From a bacterium (GTDB lineage Bacteria > JAGOBX01): DNA of 64,000 nt. The DNA is taken from contig JAKPEO010000056.1 in the NCBI GenBank assembly GCA_029551925.1, positions 3,224 through 67,223 of the forward strand. The letters are read 5' to 3'. Below, piece after piece: positions 9,140-18,708 of this stretch; position 1 is the first letter of the stretch; the number at the start of each line of letters is the position of its first letter. The notes under the pieces are model-generated. The model saw nothing but the letters and a program-made list of their open reading frames with translations. It searched no databases and was not told the DNA's origin. The position numbers were made by a program, and so were the translations under genes.

Positions 9140-12013
9140 ATGAATTATAAGAAAAATGCAGCGCTAATTTTATTTTGTCTGAGTATTTATTTTTTTTCAT
9201 TACATACTCGACTAATAGCCCAACCGATAGATAAAAATAAAAATATCTATATTTATACATTAAATAAAGCAATATCGTTTGATACAAAATTGATTGAAAA
9301 TTTTAAGTGGCTTGATAATTATCAAAAATATTTAGAATATGGCGTAATTGCCGCCGGCGCTGGCGCCGTGCCTGCTAATGATACATTTATTAGATTGCTT
9401 GATTTGTCTTATTATAAAAAAAATACCGGGTTATTTTATTATTCTATTCCGTTAAATTCTTTTGATGAATTCAATAGATTAAGCGAAGTGCAGAGCGTTA
9501 GAAATTATATTGAAATGATTGAAACCGAGATTTCAAAAATTAGTAATACATTAAAAACAGGAAATGCGGAAGTTTCGGCATTTTATTTAGGAGCACTTGC
9601 AAAATATATTACAAATTTAGCGCTGTGGAATTATGCGTTAGGTCGAAATTCGCATATAGGCCAAGCTAAAACAGAAGTTATAATAGAATTTTTTGACGAA
9701 TTAGATAAATTTATTAGTTCAAATAATAATTTCAAAATTGATAGAAGTATTGAATGGGACGGGCTTGTCGAAGAATTTGACGCTGTTAATTTTGTAGTTG
9801 AGATGATAAAAAATTCTGCTTTTGATTATTATAATCCTTTAAGAAATCGCGATGCGTTAGCTATGTATAATCAGACATTAATGTCTGATGCTTTGAATAA
9901 AAGTATAACAGCAGATAAAACATTAAAAACTTTATCAGGCGAATATGTTTCATATCAAGATTGGAAAGACGATTATATAAAAAGAATATCTGAAACTTTA
10001 AATCTTGCAACAAATTATTTTTATGAATTACTATTGAAATTACCTGCGCTTGATACAAGACCGGCAGTGGAAATTGCGAAGTTAAGTTATGAAGCGAATG
10101 ACAGACGCGTGCGATTATTCTGGGATTTGAATATTAATCGCAGAGTTGAACGGCAATTAATTTATCGTTTTAATTCCAATCGTAAAGTTTGGGAATATTT
10201 AAGCGCCGCGCCTGGCGGCACGCAAAGTTATATAGTAGATAATTTAGAAAATGGTAAGCAGTATATTTTTAAAGTGACAGTTCAAGAATATTTAAGACCA
10301 GAATCAGTCGGTAAACAGATTACCGCTGTGCCGATAGATAATGTTCCGCCGGCAAAACCGCCGAAATTAATAGTTCAGCCGCTTAATAAAGCAGTTTCGC
10401 TAAAATTATCCGCTAAACAAACAGATTATGATTTAGCAAATTATTTGTTGTATGTTTATGACGACAGCGAACAGTTGATAAGAAATATAGAACTGCCAAA
10501 AGATTTTGGGACATTTATAATTGATAATTTAAAAAACAAAAGAAAATATAAAATTGCGCTTAGCGCTGTTGATAAAGCTTTGAATGAAAGTCAAGAGTCA
10601 AGTGTTTCCTACGCTGAACCGATGGATACGCAGCCGCCACTTTCTATAATAAATTTACAAGCGCAAGGCGTTAATAATAAAATAACAATAACTTGGGACC
10701 AGCCGAAAAATCAATTTAATGATATAGATTATCAGATTGTGCGGTTATATGATAATACAAATAAAATTTTGAGAGAAGTCAAACTTGCGGCTAATGTTAA
10801 ATATTATTTTTTTGATGATGTGTTCAATGATTATACTTATAAAATCGGAATAATCAATATTGATGAAGAAGATAATAAAAGTAAAGAAATTAATGTTAGC
10901 GTTATTCCTGTAATGCAAGGCGATTATTATGATTTACAGAAGCCGGATATAGTAATTAATGATGTTAATCCATTTGTGAAAATATATGATTGGAATAATG
11001 ATAAATATTTAGATTTAGTTGCTTTTTCTAATGAAAATGAACTTTTACTTCTTGAAAATAAAAAAAATGAATTTATTAAAAAAGCGACAAATATAAAATT
11101 GTCAAACAGCGAACAACTGAAAAAAATTATAATTTGCGATTTTAATAATAACAATAAAAAAGATATATTGATTCTTGCGGATAATACCATAACGATTTTT
11201 GCTGAAAATATTAATAATAAATACGAAGAAATAAAATATTTAAAAATTAATAATAATACGAATATTAAACAAATATATGATGTGAATATTGATGATGATA
11301 AAAAAAACGATTTATTGATTTTATATAATTCTGGCGAACTTGCAATTTATCGAAATATCGGAAATTACAATTTTGAATTAGTAAACGCGGAAATGGGAAT
11401 AGAAGTTATTGATAGATTTTCATATATTATTCCATTTGATTATAATAATGACGGGTTGACAGATTTTTTAGCGCAAACGAATTATATTATGGATAAAAAT
11501 CATTTTATTTTATTTGAGAATAACAATGGAAAATTCTACAAAAAAAATATTTTACAAAATGTATTTCTTGATATTTTAAATTGGACAAGCGCAGATTTTA
11601 ATTTTGACGGCAGAAAAGATTTATTTTTATCTTTTGCTAATGCTAAAATTGGCGATAAGATTTTGAATAATATTTTATTGTTAAATTTTAAAGATAAAGG
11701 CTTTGTTTTTTCATATAAAAATTCGCCGTTTTTGAACACAGATAATCCTATAACAATATCTGAATATATAGATTATAATGCAGACAAGAAAAAAGATTTG
11801 ATTACTTATTCTATTGATAATATTTTTAAAATTTGGCGAAATAACGAGAAATTTAATTTTGACGAAACAGCGGAATTTACTGTTTCTGGTTTGAAATATT
11901 TAACGCAAATAATTACAGCAGATATAGATAATGACGGCGATGACGATATAATATTAGTGTTAAATGATAACATAAAAATATATAAAAATAGATCTAATAC
12001 TTATATTAAATAA
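9140..12013 (+). CDS. Large exported protein with fibronectin type III and FG-GAP-like repeats
   Basis: The frame is open from a TTG at 9122, but the ATG at 9140 begins a proper signal peptide (MNYKKNAALILFCLS), so I take 9140, giving 957 residues. Residues 30-300 are an unrecognised helical region. Roughly residues 305-600 hold three fibronectin type III-like units, seen from phrases such as VRLFWDLN, NGKQYIFKV and NKITITWDQP separated by Pro-rich junctions (NVPPAKPP, DTQPP). From about 605 to the end there are FG-GAP/VCBS-like beta-propeller repeats with Asp/Asn-rich calcium-type loops (DWNNDKYLD, DYNNDGLTD, DFNFDGRKD, DIDNDGDDD). Such proteins are usually secreted or surface adhesins or scaffold proteins. 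It has its own promoter and is followed 6 bases later by another exported protein. Confidence 0.85.
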   Translation: MNYKKNAALILFCLSIYFFSLHTRLIAQPIDKNKNIYIYTLNKAISFDTKLIENFKWLDNYQKYLEYGVIAAGAGAVPANDTFIRLLDLSYYKKNTGLFYYSIPLNSFDEFNRLSEVQSVRNYIEMIETEISKISNTLKTGNAEVSAFYLGALAKYITNLALWNYALGRNSHIGQAKTEVIIEFFDELDKFISSNNNFKIDRSIEWDGLVEEFDAVNFVVEMIKNSAFDYYNPLRNRDALAMYNQTLMSDALNKSITADKTLKTLSGEYVSYQDWKDDYIKRISETLNLATNYFYELLLKLPALDTRPAVEIAKLSYEANDRRVRLFWDLNINRRVERQLIYRFNSNRKVWEYLSAAPGGTQSYIVDNLENGKQYIFKVTVQEYLRPESVGKQITAVPIDNVPPAKPPKLIVQPLNKAVSLKLSAKQTDYDLANYLLYVYDDSEQLIRNIELPKDFGTFIIDNLKNKRKYKIALSAVDKALNESQESSVSYAEPMDTQPPLSIINLQAQGVNNKITITWDQPKNQFNDIDYQIVRLYDNTNKILREVKLAANVKYYFFDDVFNDYTYKIGIINIDEEDNKSKEINVSVIPVMQGDYYDLQKPDIVINDVNPFVKIYDWNNDKYLDLVAFSNENELLLLENKKNEFIKKATNIKLSNSEQLKKIIICDFNNNNKKDILILADNTITIFAENINNKYEEIKYLKINNNTNIKQIYDVNIDDDKKNDLLILYNSGELAIYRNIGNYNFELVNAEMGIEVIDRFSYIIPFDYNNDGLTDFLAQTNYIMDKNHFILFENNNGKFYKKNILQNVFLDILNWTSADFNFDGRKDLFLSFANAKIGDKILNNILLLNFKDKGFVFSYKNSPFLNTDNPITISEYIDYNADKKKDLITYSIDNIFKIWRNNEKFNFDETAEFTVSGLKYLTQIITADIDNDGDDDIILVLNDNIKIYKNRSNTYIK

Positions 12014-12019
12014 GAGCGG

Positions 12020-13102
12020 ATGGTTAAAATGAAAATCGAATCTCTATTGTTTTTGGTTTTTATAATTTGTTTTAGCGCTGTCGGAATTTTTGCCGAATCA
12101 AATATTTCTACGAGATATTTTTATAATTCAAAATTAAAACTAAATGATAATATTAAGTTCACTGGAAATTTTATTGATTTTATTATAGGTCAAGAAATAA
12201 ATAAAAATTTATATGCGGGCGCGTCTTTTGGCAATTGGTTAATACAATTAGAAGATGTTAATTTGAAATTAGATGTAAAGGACAATTTAGTATACGGCTT
12301 AATGGTTAAACTAACAGCACCGCTACCTAATGATTTCAGCATTGAAAGCGAACTAAATTATATTCATACTATCGGAGATAATTATATTGAAACAGCCGCT
12401 ATTTCTGATTTTCGCGTATATATGTTTTCAAATGATTTGTTGTTAAAAAAAAGATTTAATAAATTCGGAATAGCAGCTGGATTACAATATAGTGATTTGT
12501 ATATAAAATCTTCTATATCTTCATTGCCGAATTTTTATATATTTGATTTAAAGAATAAAAATCAATTTTCTTATAAAATTTTATTTGACTTTGCAATTTG
12601 GAAAAATTTTGATGCTACACTTTCAGTGGCAAATAGAACTGTCAGTGCTGCTGTTAAATATTCGTTTAAATTAGACAATAATGCCGACCAGCCTTTAAAA
12701 ACTGCGGAATTATCTGAAAAAAATAAAACAGAAATTTTTCAAAAAGATAAAGATATTATTGTTGAAAATAATAAAAAAACGGAAGAGAGCAATGCAGATG
12801 TTTTAGCAGAAGAAGAAAATAATAATTCAAAAGAGAACGAGCAGGAAAAAAAAGAAATAGAATTTATCAATCATCAAGATATGCCGGTTTTATTTACAAT
12901 ATATGACGATTTAAGAAATAAAGGAATAATATTATTGAGAACAGGCAATTATAATGACGCCTTAAATTGTTTTTTATCCGCAAAAAATAGCAGACCAGAA
13001 AATCCTGAGATTTATAAATTGATAGCAGAAACTTATGAAAAATTAGGGAATTTAGAAGAAGCAATAAAGAATTATGATAAAGCATTAAATTTAATGCGCT
13101 AA
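12020..13102 (+). CDS. Exported barrel-like protein with C-terminal TPR motifs
   Basis: This 360-residue protein has a signal peptide (residues 1-25; the alternative ATG at 12029 would trim three residues). Residues 30-220 show alternating hydrophobic and polar residues and aromatic-rich strands (LYAGASFGNWLI, VYGLMVKL), consistent with outer-membrane beta-strands, though I see no family signature. Residues 225-285 are a low-complexity Glu, Asn and Lys stretch. The last 65 residues hold two TPR units (GIILLRTGNYNDALNCFLSA and LIAETYEKLGNLEEAIKNYDKA). It is coupled to the FN3/FG-GAP protein by 6 bases, so the two probably work together at the cell surface. Function beyond that is unknown. Confidence 0.7.
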   Translation: MVKMKIESLLFLVFIICFSAVGIFAESNISTRYFYNSKLKLNDNIKFTGNFIDFIIGQEINKNLYAGASFGNWLIQLEDVNLKLDVKDNLVYGLMVKLTAPLPNDFSIESELNYIHTIGDNYIETAAISDFRVYMFSNDLLLKKRFNKFGIAAGLQYSDLYIKSSISSLPNFYIFDLKNKNQFSYKILFDFAIWKNFDATLSVANRTVSAAVKYSFKLDNNADQPLKTAELSEKNKTEIFQKDKDIIVENNKKTEESNADVLAEEENNNSKENEQEKKEIEFINHQDMPVLFTIYDDLRNKGIILLRTGNYNDALNCFLSAKNSRPENPEIYKLIAETYEKLGNLEEAIKNYDKALNLMR

Positions 13103-13124
13103 AAAAGTGTAGGTGTAAAATTTA

Positions 13125-15131
13125 ATGGATAGACGATTAGATATTTTATGCGCAAATACTATTAGGGTATTATCAGCGGATGCGATAGAAAAAGCGAATT
13201 CTGGTCATCCGGGCTTGCCGCTTGGCGCTGTTGATTTTGCCTATATTTTATGGCTGAAATTTTTGAGACATTATAATAAAGAACCTAAATGGCTAAATCG
13301 CGATAGATTTGTGTTGTCTGCTGGGCACGGGTCAATGCTTTTGTATTCGCTGCTTCATTTATTTGATTATCCGATGCCGCTTGACGAAATAAAAAAATTT
13401 CGGCAGATAGGCAGTTTAACGCCTGGACATCCGGAATACGGCCATACTATCGGCGTAGAAACTACGACAGGACCGTTAGGTCAAGGTTTTGCAAATGCCG
13501 TAGGTATGGCAATAGCTGAAAAAATGATGCAAGCGCGATTAAATAAATTTGGCAAAGAAATTATTAATCATAAAATATTTGTTCTTGCTGGCGACGGCTG
13601 TATAATGGAAGGTATTACAAGCGAAGCCGCGTCATTTGCCGGGCATTTGTGTTTGAATAATTTGATTGTTGTTTATGACGATAATAATATTACAATTGAA
13701 GGAAATACTAATATAACATTTAGCGAAGATGTATGTAAAAAATTTGAAGCGATGGGCTGGGATACTTATTCTATTGATGGGCATAATTTTGACGAAATAG
13801 AACAGACATTTGAAAAAGTTTTGAAAAATCAAGAAAAACCAGTATTAATAAAGGCAAAAACAATAATAGGTAAAGGCGCGCCGACAAAAAATAATCATTG
13901 CGATGTTCACGGTTCGCCGTTAGGCAAAGAAGAATTGCGAAGATTAAAAGAAAATTTGGGATTTAATCCGGACGAATATTTTGCGATTTCGCAAGAAGTT
14001 TATGATGTTTTCAAAAAGAGAAATGAATATTTAGAAAAACAATATAAAGAATGGCAAAAAGAATTTGAAGAATTGTATCATAATAACAGCGAATTTCGGA
14101 GAGTTTATGATTTATATTTTAATAATGAAATCAAATTAGAAAATTTAAAAGAAGATTTGTATAAATTATTTGAAAAAGATAAAAGTATCGCTACGCGCGC
14201 AGCGAGCGGAAAAATAATGAATTTTATTTCTGAACAAATACCTGCGCTTATCGGCGGCTCTGCTGATTTAGGCACTTCGACAAAGACGATATTAGATAAA
14301 TATCCGTTTATTGAAAAAAATAAATTTGACGGCAGGAATTTTCATTTCGGAGTGCGCGAGCATTCAATGGCTGCAATTTGCAATGGTATCGCATTATACG
14401 GCGGTTTTATTCCATATTGCTCGTCATTTTTTGTATTTACTGATTATTTGAGACCAGCGCTTCGTTTATCTGCGTTAATGAAATTGCAAGTGATTTATAT
14501 TATGACTCACGATTCTATTTTTGTTGGCGAAGACGGACCTACGCATCAGCCGATAGAACAAGCGATGTGCTGCAGAATGATTCCTAATTTATTAGTATTC
14601 AGACCGGCTGATGCTATTGAGACAGTAGATGTTTGGCTTAAAGCATTAGCTGAAAAAAATAGACCGTCATTGGTATTATTAACTCGTCAAAATTTACCGA
14701 TTATAGATAGAAAAAAATATAATCAATCGGAAGCGGCAAAAGGCGGGTATATAATAAAAAAAGAAAAGTCATCAGAAAAATTAGATATGATAATAATTGC
14801 TACTGGTTCGGAAATAAGTATTTCGCTTGACGCGGCAGAAAAATTGGAAGAAGAAGGTTATAGTATTCGCGTAGTGAGTATGCCGTGTTTTAAAATTTTT
14901 GACGAGCAATCAGAAGATTATAAAAATCATGTGTTGCCGAAGGATTGTAAAATGCGTATTGCTGTTGAAGCGGGCATTTCAAGCGGTTGGGAGCGCTATG
15001 TATTTGATAGAAACAATGTAATTGCAATTGACGAATTCGGTATTAGCGGTCCTGCTGATCAATTAGCAATTAAATTTGGTTTCACTTCGGAAAATATAAT
15101 AAAAAAAATAAAAAAAAAATTGACATCATAA
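13125..15131 (+). CDS. tkt: Transketolase (full length)
   Basis: At 668 residues this is a normal full-length thiamine-diphosphate transketolase, moving two-carbon units between ketose and aldose phosphates in the pentose phosphate pathway. The N-terminal domain has ANSGHPGLPLG, GHGSMLLYSLLH, TTGPLGQG and the ThDP motif GDGCIMEG with the distal Asn in DDNNITIEG. The pyrimidine domain begins near residue 355 and has the catalytic Glu in FGVREHSM, followed by DSIFVGEDGPTHQPIE, a hallmark of transketolases; the C-terminal domain follows. It lies 22 bases after the barrel/TPR gene. A separate transketolase N-terminal half occurs at 26016. The last codons contain the next promoter's -35 box. Confidence 0.97.
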   Translation: MDRRLDILCANTIRVLSADAIEKANSGHPGLPLGAVDFAYILWLKFLRHYNKEPKWLNRDRFVLSAGHGSMLLYSLLHLFDYPMPLDEIKKFRQIGSLTPGHPEYGHTIGVETTTGPLGQGFANAVGMAIAEKMMQARLNKFGKEIINHKIFVLAGDGCIMEGITSEAASFAGHLCLNNLIVVYDDNNITIEGNTNITFSEDVCKKFEAMGWDTYSIDGHNFDEIEQTFEKVLKNQEKPVLIKAKTIIGKGAPTKNNHCDVHGSPLGKEELRRLKENLGFNPDEYFAISQEVYDVFKKRNEYLEKQYKEWQKEFEELYHNNSEFRRVYDLYFNNEIKLENLKEDLYKLFEKDKSIATRAASGKIMNFISEQIPALIGGSADLGTSTKTILDKYPFIEKNKFDGRNFHFGVREHSMAAICNGIALYGGFIPYCSSFFVFTDYLRPALRLSALMKLQVIYIMTHDSIFVGEDGPTHQPIEQAMCCRMIPNLLVFRPADAIETVDVWLKALAEKNRPSLVLLTRQNLPIIDRKKYNQSEAAKGGYIIKKEKSSEKLDMIIIATGSEISISLDAAEKLEEEGYSIRVVSMPCFKIFDEQSEDYKNHVLPKDCKMRIAVEAGISSGWERYVFDRNNVIAIDEFGISGPADQLAIKFGFTSENIIKKIKKKLTS

Positions 15132-15148
15132 TAAAAAAAAAGTAAAAT
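15120..15148 (+). promoter_or_regulatory. Sigma-70 type promoter inside the 3' end of tkt
   Basis: TTGACA (15120-15125), 17-bp spacer, TAAAAT (15143-15148). The -35 box spans the codons for the last Leu and Thr of transketolase. Start of transcription near 15155 fits the gene beginning at 15180, preceded by GGAG at 15163-15166. Confidence 0.7.
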
Positions 15149-15179
15149 TTTGTAAATTTTTTTGGAGTTATATAATCAA

Positions 15180-16454
15180 ATGGCGCGGATATATTTTTTA
15201 AGTGATGATTCAGCGGAAATAGATAAAGTTTTAGCTGGGTTGGAGTTGAAATACAATGTAGAAGTATTCAAACAACTCAATGAATTAATTGCAGAAATTG
15301 CCAAGCAGATACCTGATGTTTTAATATTAGACCATCAGTTCAAGCAAATAAATATTATTCAATTAGTGGAGAAATTAAAAGAAAAAGAGATATTTAAAAA
15401 TATACCGATTATTATATTGACTACGCCTGAAAGCAGAAATGAAATTGTTAATTGCATAAAATTAGGAGTTAAAGATTTTTTAATCAAGCCGTATTTGACG
15501 AGTATATTATTGCAAAAGATAAAAAGTTTGATTACTCCTGAAACTTTGACTACTGGCGTAGCGCGAACAGCGCAATCAGGGACATTGAATGTCGTAGCAG
15601 AAGAAAAACGGAAAAAATTAATATTAGCGGAATTAGAAAATCTGCCTGCGTTTCCATTGATAGTGCAAAAGGTTATTCAAATAGCGAGCGACAGACATTC
15701 ATCAGCTTCGGATTTTGAAAATGTAGTGAATAAAGACCAGACGCTTACAGCTAAAATGTTAAAAATGGCGAATTCACCATTTTATAATTTACAGCGTGAA
15801 ATAGTGCTTATTCGCGATGCGGTTGTTACGCTTGGCTATAATACTGTTAAGTCAATAGCGTTTGCCGCAGGTACAGGCGAGATATTTCAAAAAAATTTGC
15901 CGCAATATGGTTTGGCGCCGGGCGGCTTGTGGAAACATTCGTTGGGCTGCGCAATTGCGGCAAGAACAATAGCAAAAGAATTTAATTATGACGATGATAT
16001 GTCAGAAGAATTATTCGTCTGCGGATTATTACACGATATAGGCAAACTTGTTTTAGGCAAATTTATTTCGCGCGACGATCAAGTTTATCTTGCGCCTGAA
16101 ACCGGGATAAATAATATATGTCAGTTAGAAAAAAAACTTACCGGCTTTGACCATTCGGAATTAGGCGAGAAAATTGCTGAAAATTGGAAATTACCGGATG
16201 TAATCAAACAAGCGGCAAAATATCATCATATTCCAGACGAAGCAAGCGGTCATTCGCGCGATGTTACTATTGTTACTTTTGCTAATTATATCTGCAATTA
16301 TTTAAAAATTGGTTATAGTAAAAAAAATAATTTTGAAGCGAAATTGATGGACAGCGTTCGCAGAAATCTTGATTTGAATGATGAATTGATAAAGAAAATA
16401 ATAGAAAAAGTTTCTGAAAATTTACAAGAAATTGATAAAATAGCGGGTTATTAA
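15180..16454 (+). CDS. Receiver-HDOD signalling protein
   Basis: The frame opens at a TTG (15162) that overlaps the GGAG ribosome site, so the ATG at 15180 is the better start, giving 424 residues. Residues 1-120 are a receiver domain (SDDS acidic pocket, phospho-Asp in LILDHQF, Lys in IKPY). Residues about 140-340 are an HDOD domain: LENLPAFPLIVQKVIQIA, NKDQTLTAKMLKMANSPFY and VTLGYNTVKSIAF are typical. An HD motif survives in LLHDIGKLVLG (about residue 285), followed by GFDHSELGEKIAENW. HDOD proteins act in signalling, often with cyclic nucleotide or stress pathways; their enzymatic activity is generally not established. It is followed four bases later by a GAF-type protein. Confidence 0.92.
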   Translation: MARIYFLSDDSAEIDKVLAGLELKYNVEVFKQLNELIAEIAKQIPDVLILDHQFKQINIIQLVEKLKEKEIFKNIPIIILTTPESRNEIVNCIKLGVKDFLIKPYLTSILLQKIKSLITPETLTTGVARTAQSGTLNVVAEEKRKKLILAELENLPAFPLIVQKVIQIASDRHSSASDFENVVNKDQTLTAKMLKMANSPFYNLQREIVLIRDAVVTLGYNTVKSIAFAAGTGEIFQKNLPQYGLAPGGLWKHSLGCAIAARTIAKEFNYDDDMSEELFVCGLLHDIGKLVLGKFISRDDQVYLAPETGINNICQLEKKLTGFDHSELGEKIAENWKLPDVIKQAAKYHHIPDEASGHSRDVTIVTFANYICNYLKIGYSKKNNFEAKLMDSVRRNLDLNDELIKKIIEKVSENLQEIDKIAGY

Positions 16455-16458
16455 ATTT

Positions 16459-17544
16459 ATGTTGATTACAGAATTAGATAGTTTTTATATTGATAATGTT
16501 AATAATTTAATGTATAAATCTGCTACTCCGGAAGAATTATACAAAAAATTAGACGAATTTTTTATAAATGAATTTGATACATATTTTTATTCAGTGCTGT
16601 TGTTAGATGATAATGACAATAATTTTTATGTTGAACATTCTTGTATGCCTGGGCTGCAGCGATTAAAAAATAAATTATTGCCGTTATTTGAAAATAAGAT
16701 ATTGCGTCGGCTTTACGGGTTCGGCACATTAAAAGATTTTATTCCCGGCGAGAATTCATATATATCGATAGGCGGCGAATATGTTGAACTTAATAATGCT
16801 ATGACTATTGAATATAACAGCAGATTGATTGGCTTTTTTTTATTGCACGATAAAGGGTTATACGAGACAGAATATTCAGAAAAATTCAAATATTTATTAA
16901 AGCAATTAGCAAATGCGATTGTTATATTCAAGCGTTTGGAAGCTGAACGTTATTTGAATTTTACTTATTTATCGAATTTGAAGATTATGAAATTTCTCAA
17001 TAGTCTTCTTAAAGAAAATTCTATTGAAGCGATATTTTATCGGATTTTAAATGATATTTATGAATTAACAGAAGCAGAAGCCGGCTGTGTTGCGCTGTTT
17101 AATGAAGAAGAATGGATAACACCTGCGGAATTAGGTATGAATATTAATATCCTGCACGCATTGAAATTTAGAGACGGTATGAATTTGTTAGAGTTTGCTC
17201 AACAAGTGCAACAGATATATAATATCGAAGCGCCGCAGATAAGTGAACAATTGGATTTATCGCAACTTAAAGTGAATATTAAGTCGATACTTATAGCACC
17301 AATTATAATAAACGGCGAATGCAATAATTTTGTAGTGATTGTTAATTATCATAAATTTTTAGATGAAAATACTATATTGTATATCCAAAAGATTACTGAA
17401 ATCGCGGCAACAGCAATACAGAATTATGATATTTCGAATGATGCCGATTTGTCATTCCCAGAAAAAGAAGCAAAATTAAATAATTTACGCGATAAATTTA
17501 TCATTACATTAGAGACCTTGCTTGACCAGATAGAAATAAATTAA
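16459..17544 (+). CDS. GAF-domain-like sensory protein
   Basis: This 361-residue soluble protein appears to contain two GAF-like units, at about residues 25-160 and 185-330. Each has the alpha-beta pattern of the fold: an opening helix (TPEELYKKLDEFF; NSIEAIFYRILNDIYELTEAEAGCVALF) and closing strands plus helix (IEYNSRLIGFFLLHD; ILIAPIIINGECNNFVVIVN, then TAIQNY). No kinase, cyclase or DNA-binding output follows, so it is a stand-alone sensor or partner. The four-base gap to the receiver-HDOD gene and 20-base gap to the DUF3006 gene indicate one operon. The ligand is unknown. Confidence 0.7.
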   Translation: MLITELDSFYIDNVNNLMYKSATPEELYKKLDEFFINEFDTYFYSVLLLDDNDNNFYVEHSCMPGLQRLKNKLLPLFENKILRRLYGFGTLKDFIPGENSYISIGGEYVELNNAMTIEYNSRLIGFFLLHDKGLYETEYSEKFKYLLKQLANAIVIFKRLEAERYLNFTYLSNLKIMKFLNSLLKENSIEAIFYRILNDIYELTEAEAGCVALFNEEEWITPAELGMNINILHALKFRDGMNLLEFAQQVQQIYNIEAPQISEQLDLSQLKVNIKSILIAPIIINGECNNFVVIVNYHKFLDENTILYIQKITEIAATAIQNYDISNDADLSFPEKEAKLNNLRDKFIITLETLLDQIEIN

Positions 17545-17564
17545 AAAAAGGGGGAGCGGGTTTT

Positions 17565-17789
17565 ATGGAAAAGAAAATTCAAGTTGTAGTCGATAGGATT
17601 GAAAATGATATTGCTGTGCTTGAATTGCCAGATTTAGATATTATTGAAATCCACAAAAAACATTTACCAGCCAAAGTTCGTGAAGGCAATGTCATAGATG
17701 TTATTTTTAGGATTAATAAAGAAGAAGAAGAAAAAAGATTAAAAGAAGTAAGCGAATTGCAAAAGGAATTATTAAATCGAAATTTATAA
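17565..17789 (+). CDS. DUF3006-family small protein
   Basis: This 74-residue protein starts MEKKIQVVVDRIENDIAVLEL and continues with an acidic, strand-rich core ending in a charged helix (KEEEEKRLKEVSELQKELL). That matches the DUF3006 family of small bacterial proteins, which begin with a similar VDRIEG.AVLE phrase. The family has no established function. A strong GGGGGAG ribosome site precedes the ATG. It closes the HDOD-GAF operon. Confidence 0.8.
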   Translation: MEKKIQVVVDRIENDIAVLELPDLDIIEIHKKHLPAKVREGNVIDVIFRINKEEEEKRLKEVSELQKELLNRNL

Positions 17790-17828
17790 TTTTTTTATTT
17801 TTTCTTTTAACAGCCCTTCAATTAATTT

Positions 17829-17856
17829 TTGAAAATAAACTAATTGCTATTATTCT
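17829..17856 (+). promoter_or_regulatory. Possible promoter with very short leader
   Basis: TTGAAA (17829-17834), 16-bp spacer, TATTCT (17851-17856). Transcription would start within a few bases of the ATG at 17866, and no ribosome site is present there. The -10 match is only moderate. Confidence 0.35.
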
Positions 17857-17865
17857 ATTTGCTTT

Positions 17866-18693
17866 ATGGAAAAATTAATCTGGTCGCGTTCTAAAAATAA
17901 AATTCTTAATGATTGTTTTAGAAAATATTATTATCAATATATTTCCCAAAACGAAGCGACAGAATTTCAAACATTGAAAAAATTAAAGTCCAGATATTTT
18001 TTTAAAATGATTGTTTTGAAAAATTCTATTTTTAATATGATAACAGATTATTTATATGGTTTTGATATTGCCCTTGAAAATTATTTGGATACAGCTTATA
18101 AAGAGTTATCTATCGCTATTCGGACAGATTCTTTTTTATTTGAAAAATATTATAATTTAAATAATAAAATTGATTTTTTGGCGTTTTCGGTGGAATTGGC
18201 AAACAATTTGAAAAATTTTTATAATTCGGAGATTTTTAAAATTGTAAAATCTAAACAATTGAAAGATGTGATTATTCCAACATTAGAAGAAGACATCGGA
18301 CAATTTGATTTTTTGGATTATACTATTTTTTTTATGCCTGACTTGATTGTAGATAATGAAACCAGCAAATTAATAATAAATTTTTTTTATGATATTACCC
18401 GCGAAAATTTTGACGATTATTTGGCATGGACAATGGCATTATCTTATTTATTTGTGCGAGCGTATAATATTGCCGAATTTGAAAAATTGGTTTTTATTAA
18501 TTATTCGCTGCGCGATAATATATTTAAACAAGCGAATTATAATGAACGGCAAATTTCTAAAAAAATCGATGAATTGAAAAAATCTATTATTCTGATGCAG
18601 AAATTTCAAAACGAAACAGATATTGAAAAATTTTATAAAACAAATAATAATGAAATTTGTAAATTTTGTAATTTTCAAAAATTGTGTTTTTAA
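17866..18693 (+). CDS. Cas4/AddB-like PD-(D/E)XK-family protein with Fe-S cysteines, active site apparently lost
   Basis: The 275-residue protein opens with WSRSKNKILNDCFRKYYYQYI, the phrase that begins many RecB/AddB/Cas4-type PD-(D/E)XK nucleases. It carries the four-cysteine arrangement of their 4Fe-4S cluster: Cys17 near the N-terminus and Cys265, Cys268 and Cys274 at the end (C-x2-C-x5-C). The nuclease core should have an Asp strand followed by an (E/D)xK strand. Here PDLIVD is present, but the next strand reads KLIINFFYD, so the (D/E)-x-K pair seems missing. The protein may therefore bind DNA or act structurally rather than cut. It lies in an operon-like group with the epimerase at 18709. 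An alternative is a divergent active nuclease whose residues I misaligned. Confidence 0.65.
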   Translation: MEKLIWSRSKNKILNDCFRKYYYQYISQNEATEFQTLKKLKSRYFFKMIVLKNSIFNMITDYLYGFDIALENYLDTAYKELSIAIRTDSFLFEKYYNLNNKIDFLAFSVELANNLKNFYNSEIFKIVKSKQLKDVIIPTLEEDIGQFDFLDYTIFFMPDLIVDNETSKLIINFFYDITRENFDDYLAWTMALSYLFVRAYNIAEFEKLVFINYSLRDNIFKQANYNERQISKKIDELKKSIILMQKFQNETDIEKFYKTNNNEICKFCNFQKLCF

Positions 18694-18708
18694 TTTTTAA
18701 TAGTTTTT

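Noticed and set aside
18448-18678. Reverse frames opposite the Fe-S protein, and similar ones across the window
   Set aside because: They are shadows of real genes with no ribosome site, conserved motif or sensible composition.
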